This document shows, in pieces, positions 21,804 to 32,287 of a DNA stretch of 64,000 nt. Numbering within the stretch: position 1 is the stretch's first letter; each line of letters begins with the position of its first letter. The stretch lies in contig NC_016472.1 of NCBI RefSeq assembly GCF_000226095.1, forward strand, positions 3,038,001-3,102,000, read 5' to 3'. The DNA comes from Thermothelomyces thermophilus ATCC 42464. Lineage: Eukaryota; Ascomycota; Sordariomycetes; Sordariales; Chaetomiaceae. The notes beneath the pieces are model-generated. The model was not told where the DNA came from and did not search any database. It saw nothing but the letters and a program-made list of their open reading frames with translations. The translations under genes were made by a program, and so were the position numbers.

Positions 21804-23601
21804 CACTCTCGCGTGGAGGCCAATCTGGAGCGAATTCGTGTGTTGCATCTTCCAGCAAGCCAACAAGGAAATTAATTACGCAGAGAGCAAGCAGAATGCT
21901 CCAAAGACCAACCGTTCATCGTGTCAATGGAATAATACCTCAGCGTTACTACAGTTCTCTGCAGAGTTATAGTCAATCATTCGTGGCGCGCTCTCATTAT
22001 GTTACTCTTTTATCAGCTGATACCCTGGCCGGCTCCGGAGCCCCCAAAGCGTGTGTTATTGTCCGTCGTGCAGCACGGCGATGTCGCAGTAATTCGGTAT
22101 TAGTCCATAGTTCAGTTCGGCGCCCGCAGGTGCAAGCTGCAGCTCCCGTTCCCGCAGCAGGAGAACCGTCGGTGTCGCATCACGCCAACGTAGCAGGCCT
22201 TGAGCGCATTTCCACTTGCCACGCAATCGCCGAATCCCATGTTGTCCGGACGCCCTTGACGACTCGAGAACGTCCAAGGGCACACAGCCCAAGCCTGCGA
22301 AAACGAGAACTACTCGAGGGGCTGGAACCTTCCATTTCCGTGCTTGCGTTAGGTCTTGGGGTGACGTCTCACTGCCGGGGCGGCCAGCACACCACTCCCC
22401 CGGAGCGAAGCGTCTTGGCGCAACGCTTGGGAGCCAATCAACGGCCGTTGGGGCGGCCTCCGATTAATTGTGTAACTACGGAGTTAGTGCTTTGCCAGCA
22501 CGCCCGGGTGTGAAGAGCCTTGTGGTGACGTCTGTCTGGGGTCCCACGACTGCCGCCCTGGGGGCATTGGAGCATCTTTTATTGTGGACTCGATGGATTC
22601 GAGTTTTGAACTCGGACAAACAGAAAAACTTCCTTCCATTGTTGGCTATTTTAGCCCAACATTAACGCTTTACTACAATCTTTAGTCTCGTACAGAGAAT
22701 TCTGTTCAAGATTTCTGTTCGAGATTTCGGGCTGCAGAACCAAGCCACAATGCGAGGGGGGTGCTTGACTGGGCACTGGCATTGCGGGGACGCTAACGTT
22801 AAATTCCGCTCGATTTCCCTCCATTCGGCCTCGCCTTGTTGAGTCTTAGGCCTTCTCCCCGCGAGTCATCCCAATTGACCGGCGACGATATAGCATCGCA
22901 GACATTCCGGTTCTTTTAGGCCTCTTGGATTCCAGTCCTCAGTGAACCCCCCCGAGACGATCTAGGTTGTGTTGCATCCCCGATATTTACCTTGCCGTCC
23001 CTTTTCCATCCAGGGCCCTTCAACCCGCGAGCCTTGCCAAGAGGGTCCCCCGGACGAATCCTCAGTCGCCTTCCAGTTCCTCCGCGGCTCCCGGGCCTGC
23101 TTGGTAATTGCCGCCCTCCACAGCGCCCTGACCGATGAACTACGTGCCGACGTGTCGATTGCGCCCTCTTTAAACCTTTCTTCCCGACTCGTGTTTGCGC
23201 AGTTCAGCCTCCGATCCTTCCGGCGAAAAGATGCGTTTTCGGCAGAGCATGGCGAGGCACTTTGGTGATAGTGTAAGGACATATACTTCCTCTGCTGTGC
23301 TAGGGGCGACCTTCCTTTGGCTCGGAGAGGTTTGAATAGTGTGGATACGAAAGCTGTTGCTTCAGCGCGAGCTGTTGTTCCCGCGCGAGCGATTTTTTCA
23401 ACACGGAACTTGTGGGACATGGGTGTGGTGCAACAAGAGAGAGTTCGGGGAGCAGTTGAGCAAAACGAAACAACGGTCTAGCCGTTCGCACTAGCGCAGT
23501 TTCCAACGCTCCTGGGAACGTCGCGACCCGTCTGGTGAAGGACGATTGCTTCGGTGGCAATTTTGCATGGGACTGACGTCTGATTTTCCGGACAGCTCGG
23601 A

Positions 23602-24554
23602 ATGTCTTCTCCAAAGCCATACCTCTCTTGTGAGTCTTCCACTTCCACTCCTCATTGTTGTAGGGACTAACCCTTTCTCTGATCAGACCACGATATCCGC
23701 CGTACGTGAAAATATCTCTCTTTTTTCATTCGGCCGTTCTTGACCGCTGTCGCTGACCCTCCCCGCTTCAGTTGATACCGAAGATATCAAAGCCTTGAAA
23801 CATGACTGGCTTACGGATAGTGTATGCTTCCACCGTCTCGGCCCCTCTGCTCTCCAGCTAACCAATATAACGGCAGGCCATCGCGTTTTGGGAAGAGTAC
23901 GATATAGCCTCGAGCTCCAGGGTTCGCGTCTCTTAAGACTAATGCACGCGCAGATGGCTCGAGCGAGAGGTTCTGCCCAAGTACCCCCAAGCCCGGATTG
24001 TCCTCCTCCGGCCCGTCGTCTCGCATCTCTTGATGCAGACCACCGACCTGAAAGGTGACGCCTCAGCCCTGCCCGACTTCCGGAAGGTCACACACATCTT
24101 CCTCCCGATCAGCGACAGTCGGGACCGCTGGAACGCCGACAGCGGGAGTCACTGGTCCCTCCTGCTCGTGTCGGTGATCGACCGGGTTGCGTTCCACTAT
24201 GACTCGCTAGGCGGGTCCAACTTCTCGGCCGCTAGGAGAGGGGCCGAGCGGTTGGGCATGGTGCTCGGCATTCCCCTGCGGTTTCACCAGCTGGAAGACA
24301 CCCCGCAACAAGAAAACAGCAAGGACTGCGGCGTCTTTGTCTGCATCCTGATGAGGCACCTGCTCATCAAGCGACTGCTGAACGCAAACTCCAACGAGAA
24401 AGTGTCCATGTCAATGGCGGGGAAGATGATCGACAGCCGTGGGGGGAGGAAAGAGATGCTCCGGATTGTCGAGTCACTACGGAAGGAGGGCGAGAGGCGG
24501 CGGAGCGCGAGCCCGTTTGCCGGCTCATCGAATGACCCGCCGCGCGTCGACTAG
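23602..24554 (+). CDS. denA: NEDD8-specific Ulp1-family cysteine protease (DEN1/SENP8 type)
   Basis: Processes and removes the ubiquitin-like modifier NEDD8/Rub1 from substrates such as cullins. Five coding exons (23602-23629, 23687-23701, 23772-23821, 23877-23896, 23954-24554) join in phase to give 237 aa, the usual size for SENP8. Each intron (57, 70, 55 and 57 nt) has a GT donor, a CTAAC/CTGAC/CTAAT branch point and an AG acceptor. The spliced N-terminus reads MSSPKPYLSYHDIRLDTED, then ALKHDWLTDSAIAFWEEWLE, matching the substrate-binding start of the family. The catalytic triad is visible: His104 (SHWSLLL), Asp121 (FHYDSLGG) and Cys163 (NSKDCGVFV), with the oxyanion Gln near 157. Exons 2 and 4 are only 15 and 20 nt, so automated models may miss them and start late. 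It converges with SLX9. Confidence 0.93.
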
Positions 24555-25019
24555 TGCGTTCGAAGACGGGGTGGTCACCAGGTCATGCGACATGTTTCCT
24601 ATTATCGGGAAGGCTCGGCTCCTTTGTTGGTTAAACTTGATAATCTGGTTGGCAAGAGACGGAAGGATATAAAGAACTGGACGGTTGCCAGGGATATGAG
24701 GGTTTGTCAAAGGCTATCAGCACGGCGTTTGTGTTGCAGGAGTTGGGGCGTTACCAGGATATGAGCAACACTCCGGGATTGGCGGGCGTTGGTTCAAAAC
24801 AAACAAACAAGATGGGGTCATGGCCATGAGGTGTGGCTGTTCGGGTTGGCACCATTGCGATATTCTTGGATATGAGAGGCGGGGAGGCACGGATTTACAG
24901 TTTGTTGCAAGATTGACATCCTTCGCGAGCAGCGCAGTGGTTCCAATTGATACCCCCGAGAAGGATGACAGAATTTTTGCTCCCTTGGCAGTTCGGTGAC
25001 GGGGGAAATCTCGTTGTAT
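24555..25019. other. convergent spacer between denA and SLX9
   Basis: 465 nt containing both 3' untranslated regions. Three copies of GGATATGAG (24692, 24758, 24868) occur at irregular spacing; they may be chance or a decayed tandem repeat. No gene seen. Confidence 0.55.
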
Positions 25020-25787
25020 TCAGGTCTTGTTCAGGAAGGCGGGGTTCTGCTCCATTGTCGCCGAAATGAACCCCCGCAATGCCGCCCACCGGCTGGACGT
25101 GGACGTAGGCTGTGCCGTTGTCTCTGCCCCCTGCTCCTTTCCTTGCTCCGTGTCCATTTTCTCCTGTCCCGCATCCGCCTCGGATGCTGGTGCTGGTGCT
25201 GGTGCTGGTGCTGGTGCCGACGTTGACGGGGCGGCAGCTGAGATATTCGCCAGCTGGGCCAGGTTCTTCCTAAACCGTTCTATCTCTCCCTTGACCAGCT
25301 TCTCCTTCCTCTTCAGCGCCCCAGGCCTGGTCTTCAGACTCTTGTGCCGCACCTTCCCCTGCCTAGCCTGCTCGGCGTCCATCGTGGACCCGTCCGCCTC
25401 CTTCTCGTCCATCTCGGCCTGGATGTCATCGAGCGCGTCCCCCAGCGACTCGAGGGTGGTGACGAGTTTCTTGCTGGGGCGGCGCCGCTTCTTCTTGGTC
25501 CCCGTGGACTTCTCGGACGACTTGGCGATGCGCGCGAGGAAAGCCGAGCGCTTGATCAGGAGCTTGTCTTGCTTCGAGTTGATGAAGCTGTCGGACACGA
25601 CGTTGTTCTCGCGATGCAGCTTGCGCGGCAGGAGGGGATCGGCCAGCCGGGCCCGGGCTTTTTGCCGTGCCGTTGGGCGTTTGGACGGGCGGGGGGCTGT
25701 CGGGGCCTGCCATGTTTGGTCTGTGTTGAGTCTGGGAATGGAAAAAATCACGAGTTAACGGGAAAGGAAAATTGCCCTGCTTACCAT
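25020..25787 (-). CDS. SLX9: ribosome biogenesis protein Slx9
   Basis: Nucleolar factor that works in 18S rRNA processing and pre-40S export. The protein begins with an ATG standing alone as a 3-nt coding exon (25785-25787). It is followed by a 78-nt intron (donor GTAAGC, acceptor GGCAG) and exon 2 (25020-25706), giving 229 aa starting MAPTAPRPSKRPTARQKARA. Only this acceptor keeps the Slx9 frame; the nearer AG at 25730 leads into a different frame. Family hallmarks are present: an N-terminal basic stretch with DPLLPRKLHREN and VSDSFINSKQDK, the helix IKRSAFLARIAK, the motif KKKRRRPSKKLVTTLESLGD, KVRHKSLKTRPGALKRKEK, and the C-terminal RWAALRGFISATMEQNPAF. A short Ala-Pro repeat (GCTGGT microsatellite on the plus strand) lies in the C-terminal linker. 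The start lies 558 nt from that of divergent UBA4. Confidence 0.9.
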
Positions 25788-26345
25788 TTTGTACCGTATG
25801 TCCGTTCCACAGCACCCGAGCACAAATGGTGAGAGGGTACGGCTTTACTCCGTAGGAGGAAATGGGTTAGTAGTAGGTGGTCGGGGTGGAAGCTCGATGA
25901 TAGCCCGAGCGGACTTGTCGACGACGTACTTCGTACGGAGCATTACACTATCCAAAGCCCCAGGCAAGCAGCCAAGAACAGGGGCGTTTGAACTTTTTAG
26001 CGGGGCTTTCCCTCACCGCCTTCTGGCCAGACCCACAAGGTGGGAATTTCCACGCCCGCCAAGAGAAGCTAGGATCTGGATCATGGTGGGGGAGGGGCAT
26101 GTTCGTCTCAGCCCTACGCAAGAACGGCGGCACGCCAAATCCCCCGGAGCCAGCGGTGCAACGACGAAAGAGACCGAATGGCCAAGCGCTCTCCACATTT
26201 CCGGCTCAGGTTCTGCAGCGTCCAACAGCAGTGCACCATAGGGAGGTGACGGGTTGTGGCTAGCGTTCAAAGGCGCCACAGTCCACAGAGCACAAGTCGG
26301 CTTCGTGACTTTCCTTGGCTCCCGTGTGCGAAATCCATTGAGGCC
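25788..26345. promoter_or_regulatory. bidirectional promoter region SLX9 / UBA4
   Basis: 558 nt between two divergent start codons, so both core promoters and 5' leaders must lie here. It carries one exact TACTCCGTA (25846-25854) and a near copy (TACGGAGCA, about 25936). No TATA box is obvious. Confidence 0.6.
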
Positions 26346-27808
26346 ATGGAAGAAAACGGTGGGATTAGGCAGTCAGTCAACGGCGCAGCCGGTGCGTCAA
26401 ACTCGGTGGCAAACGGATCCGGCCGCAGGCTCACAGATGATGAGTTCGAAAGGTACTCTCGCCAGATGATTGTTCCTGGCATGGGGAAGGAGGGTGAGCT
26501 TCTTACCAGTAGCTGAAAGTAAAGAACAAGACTCTGACCGTTTACCCCTTAGGGCAACTCCGATTAATTAATTCCCGAGTACTGATCATCGGAGCCGGCG
26601 GCCTGGGCTGCCCCGCCGCTCAGTATATTGCCGGCGCGGGGGTCGGGACCATTGGAATCATAGACGGCGATGTCGTCGAGGCTTCCAATCTTCACCGTCA
26701 GGTCGGCCATTCGACCTCTAGGATCGGCATGAAGAAGGTTGACAGCTTAATCGCGCACCTCAAAGCGCTCAACCCCTTGCCTACTTATGTCCCCTATCCC
26801 TTTCGACTCACCCCTCAAAATGCCGCAGACATTATATCGAAGTACGACCTCATCTTGGACTGTACCGACAATCCGGTAACCAGGTACCTGATCTCAGACG
26901 TTTGCGTCCTCGTCTGCAAGCCCCTCGTCACGGCCGCAGCAATCCAAAAGTCGGGCCAGCTCACCGTGCTAAACTGTCCGCCAACACCCCAAGGCTTGGT
27001 CGACGGCAAGTATGCTCCTTGTTACCGATGCTGCTTTCGAAAACCGCCACCACCGAGCTCTATGGTCTCATGCGGCGAGGCGGGAATCATGGGCCCTGTG
27101 GTTGGCATGATGGGGGTGGCACAGGCCGGCGAAGCCATCAAGATCCTCGCGTCCGCGCTGCACATTCCGGCCGAGGCCGGGGGAGGAGACAGCAGCAATA
27201 CTGAGAGGAACCTCCAACAGCCGACGCTCCTCATCTACACCTACGACCTCGAGAGCGCAGTGGGCCCGTACACCTTCCGCGCCCTCAAGATGGGCGGCCG
27301 CAAGAGGAACTGCTTTGCCTGCGGCGAGAACTCGACCCTGACGCTGGAGGGCATCAAGGCCGGGACCCCGGACTACGTACAGTTCTGCAGCGCTCCCGCG
27401 CCGGCCGTGAGCCTCCCGCCGGAAGAACGCATCACGGCCGCGGCGTACCATGCCGCAAGGGAGAAGGGCGAACTGCCCGAGCACATACTCATCGACACGC
27501 GCGAGAAGGAGCACTTTTCATTTGGCAGCATCGAAGGCGCAATCAACGTGCCGTTCGGGAAATTCCTCATGAAGGCGGCGGCGATCAAGCGAGACGGCGG
27601 GCCGGCTAGTGAGATTCTGCCTGCTGACGCAGCAACCAGTGACAAGCCCATCTTCGTGGTGTGCCGGACGGGGGCGGATTCACAGGAGACGGTAGAGAAG
27701 CTCAAGGAGCTTGGGCTGGATCGAGGGGGTAAGAGGAGGATCGTTGACATTGTTGGGGGTATGAAGGCTTGGAAGCAGGAGGTCGATCCTACGTTTCCGT
27801 ATATATGA
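26346..27808 (+). CDS. UBA4: adenylyltransferase and sulfurtransferase Uba4 (MOCS3)
   Basis: E1-like enzyme that adenylates and thiocarboxylates Urm1, supplying sulfur for wobble-uridine 2-thiolation of tRNA and for protein urmylation. Related enzymes also serve molybdopterin synthase. Exons 26346-26493 and 26553-27808 (intron 59 nt, GTGAGC...CTGAC...TAG) give 467 aa. The order is: nucleotide-binding GAGGLG (about 62-67), DGDVVEASNLHRQ, zinc CxxC pairs (about 206/209 and 303/306), catalytic Cys about 223 in SCGEAGIMGPVVG, then a C-terminal rhodanese domain (IDTREKEHFSFGSI) whose persulfide Cys is about 420 in VCRTGADS. All key residues are present. The start ATG was chosen because the upstream in-frame extension lacks another ATG. 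It converges with PAM17. Confidence 0.95.
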
Positions 27809-28095
27809 CAGGGGTGTTATTAGACAGAGAGAATGCCTACCAAGAGGTCATATCAGTGCAGTGTTGTATCAAGGGGAGACTTTTTTTTTTCTCGCTACTT
27901 GTTGGAGATGTCCTGCTGATTATGTTACAACCGCGAACCCCCTAAACTCCGGGCAACCAATAACACAAGTTTGGTAAACTGGGGGAGAACACCAATGCCA
28001 GCATCCCACGCACGGTTGCCCATCATGGGTGATCTCATAGCATGATTCCCCATCATCAACGACAATCCCCCGGCTTAACTATTTAAACAAGCCTC

Positions 28096-29026
28096 TTATA
28101 TCGCGCCCGTCTTCTTCCGATTGAACGCCCTCTGGTCCCTCAGCCATTGCCGGTAGCCAGCCACACTCGAGATCTTTTCACCGTAGAAGTCGGGCACTAC
28201 AAACGGTTAGTCGCAACCTCCTGCTGAAAATGGGAAAGGTAAAAAAAAATTTGGGGAGATAGAAAAAGGAAGATTGAGGGAAAGAAGATGTATAAAGGGT
28301 CACAAACAACCCACCTGGATTCCGCACCGAACTCGCACTCGGATCCACCCGGTGCTTCTTGATCCTGGCGAAGAACTCGCTCTCCTTGACGGCCATGGGG
28401 CCCTTGTACTTGCTCTTGAGCGCGTTGAACACGGTCGTGCCCAGGATGGGGCCGACCAGCCAGCCGAGCGCGGCGCAGCTCATGGTCATGAGGCCGAGCG
28501 TGATGAGGGGGTCGAGCGGGATCTGGCCGACCACGCTGTCGGCCGCGCCCGAGCTGAGCGCCACCGCGCCGCCCGACCCGGCCGCCAGCGACCCGAGCAC
28601 GCTGAACGCCGACTGCCACCGCCGCCGCGCCTTGCGCAGCTGGAAGAAGGTGTTCCAGTCGAGCACCACCTGCTCCGGGTGCGCCGCCGCCGCCGCCTTG
28701 GCCGCCGCATCGGCGGCGCGGGCGTCGGCCTCGGCGTCCGGGGTGGGCGCGTGCTGGTGGTGGTGGGTGGAGGCGGCGCGGCGCGGCGGTTGCTGGGCGA
28801 CGCCGCGCTTGATGAGGAGGAACGAGGCGGTCGGCCTCGTCGTCGTCGTCGTCGACACGCGGCGGTTCTGGGTCTCTTTCGTGGGGCTCGCGACCATCGA
28901 GATCGGGGAGACGGAGAGGCCCGCGGAGTACGGGCAGGCGGCGGTGCGAAGGAGAGTTGGCTGGAGGGCACCGGCGGAGCGGCCGGCGCCCGCGCGGAGC
29001 ATGGTCGTCGCTGTCGATGCGAGCAT
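28096..29026 (-). CDS. PAM17: mitochondrial import motor subunit Pam17
   Basis: Inner-membrane protein of the TIM23 presequence translocase motor, helping organise Pam18/Pam16 at the channel. Exon 1 (28315-29026) and exon 2 (28096-28196) are joined by a 118-nt intron (GTGGGT...TAG) to give 270 aa. The N-terminus is long, basic and rich in Ala/Arg/Ser/Thr, as a mitochondrial presequence should be. The conserved core starts at LDWNTFFQLRKARRRWQ, with two hydrophobic segments (around SVLGSLAAGSGGAVALSSG and LITLGLMTMSCAALGWLVG), followed by KGPMAVKESEFFARIKKHR, VDPSASSVRNP and, after the splice, VPDFYGEKISSVAGYRQWLR. Reading through the intron loses this C-terminus, so the spliced form is strongly preferred. 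Confidence 0.94.
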
Positions 29027-29072
29027 CTTGCAGCGGTGCCGCAGTCTTAGTTCCGATGGTTGGGGTCAAGCC

Positions 29073-29103
<31 letters not shown>

Positions 29104-30727
29104 CGGAGCTGGGAGTAGAGGTTAGGACTGAGTGGGGATGCTTGGATTCGTTTGTTCGAAAACCCGTGCTGGCAAGACCAATGGTTCCTGTGCAGCAAGG
29201 TTGCCGTTGCGGATGGAGATGGAATGTGACGAGCTTTGTGGTGGATACGGACCACTCGCTGGGATTTTCCAAGCCTCGGGCGCCAAGATCTTCCTTCCTC
29301 TGCTTAGTCCTCAGCTGCACGACAAGCTACGAGCGATGAGCGATAAGCGATAAGAGCTACCTGAATTAATACGCTACAGGTTACTTTGAGCGCCCCGCGA
29401 TGCCATTCACAGCCGAATCCTGGATAGGTGACTTCGCACGGACCAGCTATATGTTGGAAAGTTACTACTCCGTAATTTATACACTGCATCTACGAACATT
29501 TCAGGATTGAATACGGATTACAGAGGAGCCTCCTCACATCTAAGATCTGCTACAGAGGTAGCTGTCACGGGAACGTTCAGGCCCCTCCTGCCAATGTTAC
29601 CTATTTTCACCTGAAATGCAACAAATGTCGGGCCCGAGCGTAGTACGGCTTCCACGCAAAATCTCGGAGTCGCAGCTCCTCTCTTCGAGAAGTATGGCTG
29701 ATCAAGGACATGTTCGTAGAGAACTCCATGTTCGATATCAGGACTTCACACATAATTTGTACGGTTAGAGTTTGTGTCAGAGTCTGCAGTTCATTAGCGT
29801 ACGGAAACTCAACACTATGGACCAAGACGGATATCGAGATTCTATACCGAGAAAAACAAGTATTAGACGAGATGCCGTGTGTCTTTTGCTAGGAGTAGGG
29901 TTGCGCATGGTGGTATCAGGATTCAGAATTTGGTACATGTTTACCTTGAAGGTGAAGTTCTAGAGAATCGGGTAGTACACGATTGTTAAGCTGTTATTTG
30001 GCTCATAAGGGTAAAGAAAATAACAGAGGCGAACAAAAAGGCAACCAACCAATGACTTGCGGGAGGTTGCTGCCCTCAAGATTACTACCATGATTTTACC
30101 GAGGTGCTAATGCAGATATACTTGTGCGCAACGCGGAGAATGAAAAAAAGGTCCAATAATCTATGCCATATTAGATGCATCCATAGAGGGCGAGATCTGG
30201 TGGCAAGAAATCCCCGTATAAACAAGTTGATAGTTGGGTGGGCTACAGATTGCTATTTCCTGCTCAGTTGGCATGGATCATTGTAATTGTTCAGTGCAAC
30301 GATCTGGAGCTTTATAGCCATGGAGGGTTATGGACCTTTGCTATGTATGGAGGTAGTTCATTCAGGAAGGTAACCGGAGATGAATTGCGAGTTATATTCT
30401 TTCTTCTACCGGCGTGACAAATTGAAACTCCTCTTTATTCGATGTTCAAATTGCTTTGTTTATTCATTGCTTTCAGTCTTTGACTGGAATGATGGTTTAC
30501 CTTCCAGGGGCTGGTGTGGCTAAGGCTCTGCATTCACCTGCTGATAGGCCCCACTTCCAACCACAACTCATCGCTCAACAAACTGGCGCCACCGTTTCCA
30601 TTGCGGTCGTCGGGGCGTGCTGTGATGCCACCCGTGGCATGGACCAAATACTGAATACACGGCCCATCTCCTTTCCCACCCAGTTTCTATTTTTCCCTTG
30701 GTTGGCGGGCGCTGAGCCGCGCCGCGC
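29027..30727. other. divergent, AT-rich intergenic region
   Basis: 1.7 kb between PAM17 (-) and the chromodomain gene (+). It contains an AAAAG pentanucleotide repeat near PAM17, one exact TACTCCGTA (29466-29474), a related TACGGATTA (29512-29520), and an AT-rich middle (29500-30450) without coding content. The last 200 nt are GC-rich and pyrimidine-rich, as expected of a promoter and leader. Confidence 0.5.
29073..29102 (+). repeat. (AAAAG)n microsatellite
   Basis: About five AAAAG units flanked by A runs, 47 nt upstream of the PAM17 start codon (poly-pyrimidine on the PAM17 strand). It may act as a nucleosome-poor promoter tract. Confidence 0.85.
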
Positions 30728-32287
30728 ATGTCGAGGCGCGCCCGCAGTCGGATCAGCGCGCGAACCCCCAGGGCAGCCATGGCCGACGACCGCCTCCCGT
30801 CACGGCCGAAAACGACGATTGAGATTCCCCTCCACTCGATCCGGAAATATGTGCCCGGCTCCGGGCCACCACCACCTCGGATATCGCTGGCTCCGCCTCG
30901 GGACTCGACCGCCTACATCATCGACCAGTTCATCCTTCCTTCCGACAAAGACATGACCGCGACTTCCCGGCGCCTGATTCACTACCATATCGGCTTTACC
31001 GATCTCCCGACCGTGAAACTCCTGATACCATGCAACAAGGTGCTGGATTACGTCTCGCCGCGCGAGCTCGAGGATTGGGAGTACCGAAATCTCGAAAAGA
31101 AGGAGGAGGAGCGGGCACGCCTGTTAGCCGAGAGGCAGGGGGCTGGTCCCAAGGAGAAGAAGAAGAAGCCCGGCCGGCCGGCCAAGATCCCTATGGAGGA
31201 CGTTGGTGGTTCGGTGCTGAACGCGGCAGACGAAGCCCTACTGCTAGCTCAGGAGGTCGGGGGCCCGTCCTTGTCTACGCCGCAAAAGAGAAAGCCAGAG
31301 CTGGCGCTGGCCGATGGTGAGATCGGTGAGAGTACCAGTGCGGAGTCGGACGATGCTGCAATTTTCCGGCAACTGGAAGGAAGAGAGGGGTCTGCGGACA
31401 TGGAGTCCGACGACAACATGGAGGAGGTCGGCTCGGAATCGGTGAATCAGCGCGCTCTTCATCATGTTGGCAAATCTGTATCTGCCCTCGAGACCCCTTC
31501 TCTGGTTGGTAGTAGCATTGCCCGACCTTCCCAAGACGCTCTTCCTCAAAGACCAGCTATCCCCCAAGGGAGCAGCGTCACAAGTTCTGGCCCCGCAGCT
31601 TCCAATTCACTCAGCAATGCTTCCACTACCGAAAGGATACACCCGGCTTGGGCGCAAGCATTTGGTCGGCAAATGGACCCCGAAAAACACCCCGAAGAAC
31701 CTGGCACCGCAGAAACTGCCAGTCTCTCTTCAGGGTCGTTAGCGAGAAAACGCAAAGGGCGAGCGCCCAACGGGGGGAGCTCGGCGCAAAAGCAACAACA
31801 GGCAAAGAAACAGAAGATCAGGCAGGGAGATGAGCCTCCTGCGGACGAATGGGAGGTCAAGGAGCTCCTAGATGACCAATGGTTCATAGAGGAGGGTACC
31901 AGGGTGCACAAGTATCTCGTTCTCTGGGAAGGAGACTGGCCCGAAGACCAGAACCCGACCTGGGAGCCGGCAGAGAACGTGCAAGACCAGGGGCTGATCA
32001 ATCGGTACCGGCAAAAGAAGAAAGCGGGCCTACTCAAGCCCCCAAAGAGCAGTCAAAAGACACTACCCCAGTACTGGGCAGGTGCTAGGTACTCCAGCGT
32101 CGCCGAAGCGTTCGAAGCCGGTATTGACGAGCGGGCGGGCGTAGTCGCTTCTGGCGCCGAGAGGGAAGTGGATCAGCCCGACGAGATGCTCCTCGTGACG
32201 GAAAACGTGAAGGACATCGCACCGTCACCGGGCTTTGTCTTCGACAGCTTGCTCGCGCGGTACAATCAGGCTTTCCAGCGAGGCTAA
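30728..32287 (+). CDS. chromodomain protein, possibly CDP-2-like heterochromatin factor
   Basis: 519 aa from ATG 30728. An in-frame ATG at 30779 (MADDRLPSRPK) sits in a better GCCATGG context and may be the real start. A conserved-looking N-terminal globular part (TIEIPLHSIRKYVPG, ILPSDKDMTATSRRLIHYHI, LPTVKLLIPCNKVLDYV) is followed by a basic, AT-hook-like KEKKKKPGRPAKIP, a long disordered acidic/Ser-rich stretch with NLS-type KRKGRAPN, and a chromodomain at about 374-434. The chromodomain reads EWEVKELLDDQWFIEEG, HKYLVLWEGDWPEDQNPTWE and PAENV, with the aromatic cage positions filled by W/Y/W-type residues. Neurospora CDP-2, part of the HCHC histone deacetylase complex, has a chromodomain in a protein of this general size. 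Orthology is inferred from architecture, not shown. Confidence 0.82.
   Translation: MSRRARSRISARTPRAAMADDRLPSRPKTTIEIPLHSIRKYVPGSGPPPPRISLAPPRDSTAYIIDQFILPSDKDMTATSRRLIHYHIGFTDLPTVKLLIPCNKVLDYVSPRELEDWEYRNLEKKEEERARLLAERQGAGPKEKKKKPGRPAKIPMEDVGGSVLNAADEALLLAQEVGGPSLSTPQKRKPELALADGEIGESTSAESDDAAIFRQLEGREGSADMESDDNMEEVGSESVNQRALHHVGKSVSALETPSLVGSSIARPSQDALPQRPAIPQGSSVTSSGPAASNSLSNASTTERIHPAWAQAFGRQMDPEKHPEEPGTAETASLSSGSLARKRKGRAPNGGSSAQKQQQAKKQKIRQGDEPPADEWEVKELLDDQWFIEEGTRVHKYLVLWEGDWPEDQNPTWEPAENVQDQGLINRYRQKKKAGLLKPPKSSQKTLPQYWAGARYSSVAEAFEAGIDERAGVVASGAEREVDQPDEMLLVTENVKDIAPSPGFVFDSLLARYNQAFQRG

Larger units (their letters stand above)
20397..23601. other. gene-poor, AT-richer interval
   Basis: About 3.2 kb without an assignable gene. 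The left part (20400-21700) is AT-richer than the coding neighbourhood and includes the coding-like remnant described separately. A 27-nt T run lies at 21777-21803. The right part (22700-23600) is the likely promoter and 5' leader of the NEDD8 protease gene. Open frames at 21896-22513 and 22962-23420 have no recognisable content. Confidence 0.5.

Noticed and set aside
22962-23420. 152-codon minus-strand frame
   Set aside because: Lacks domain content and lies in the likely promoter/leader of denA; composition is that of GC-rich non-coding DNA.
28274-29339. Plus-strand open frames over PAM17
   Set aside because: Antisense shadows of the GC-rich PAM17 exon 1.
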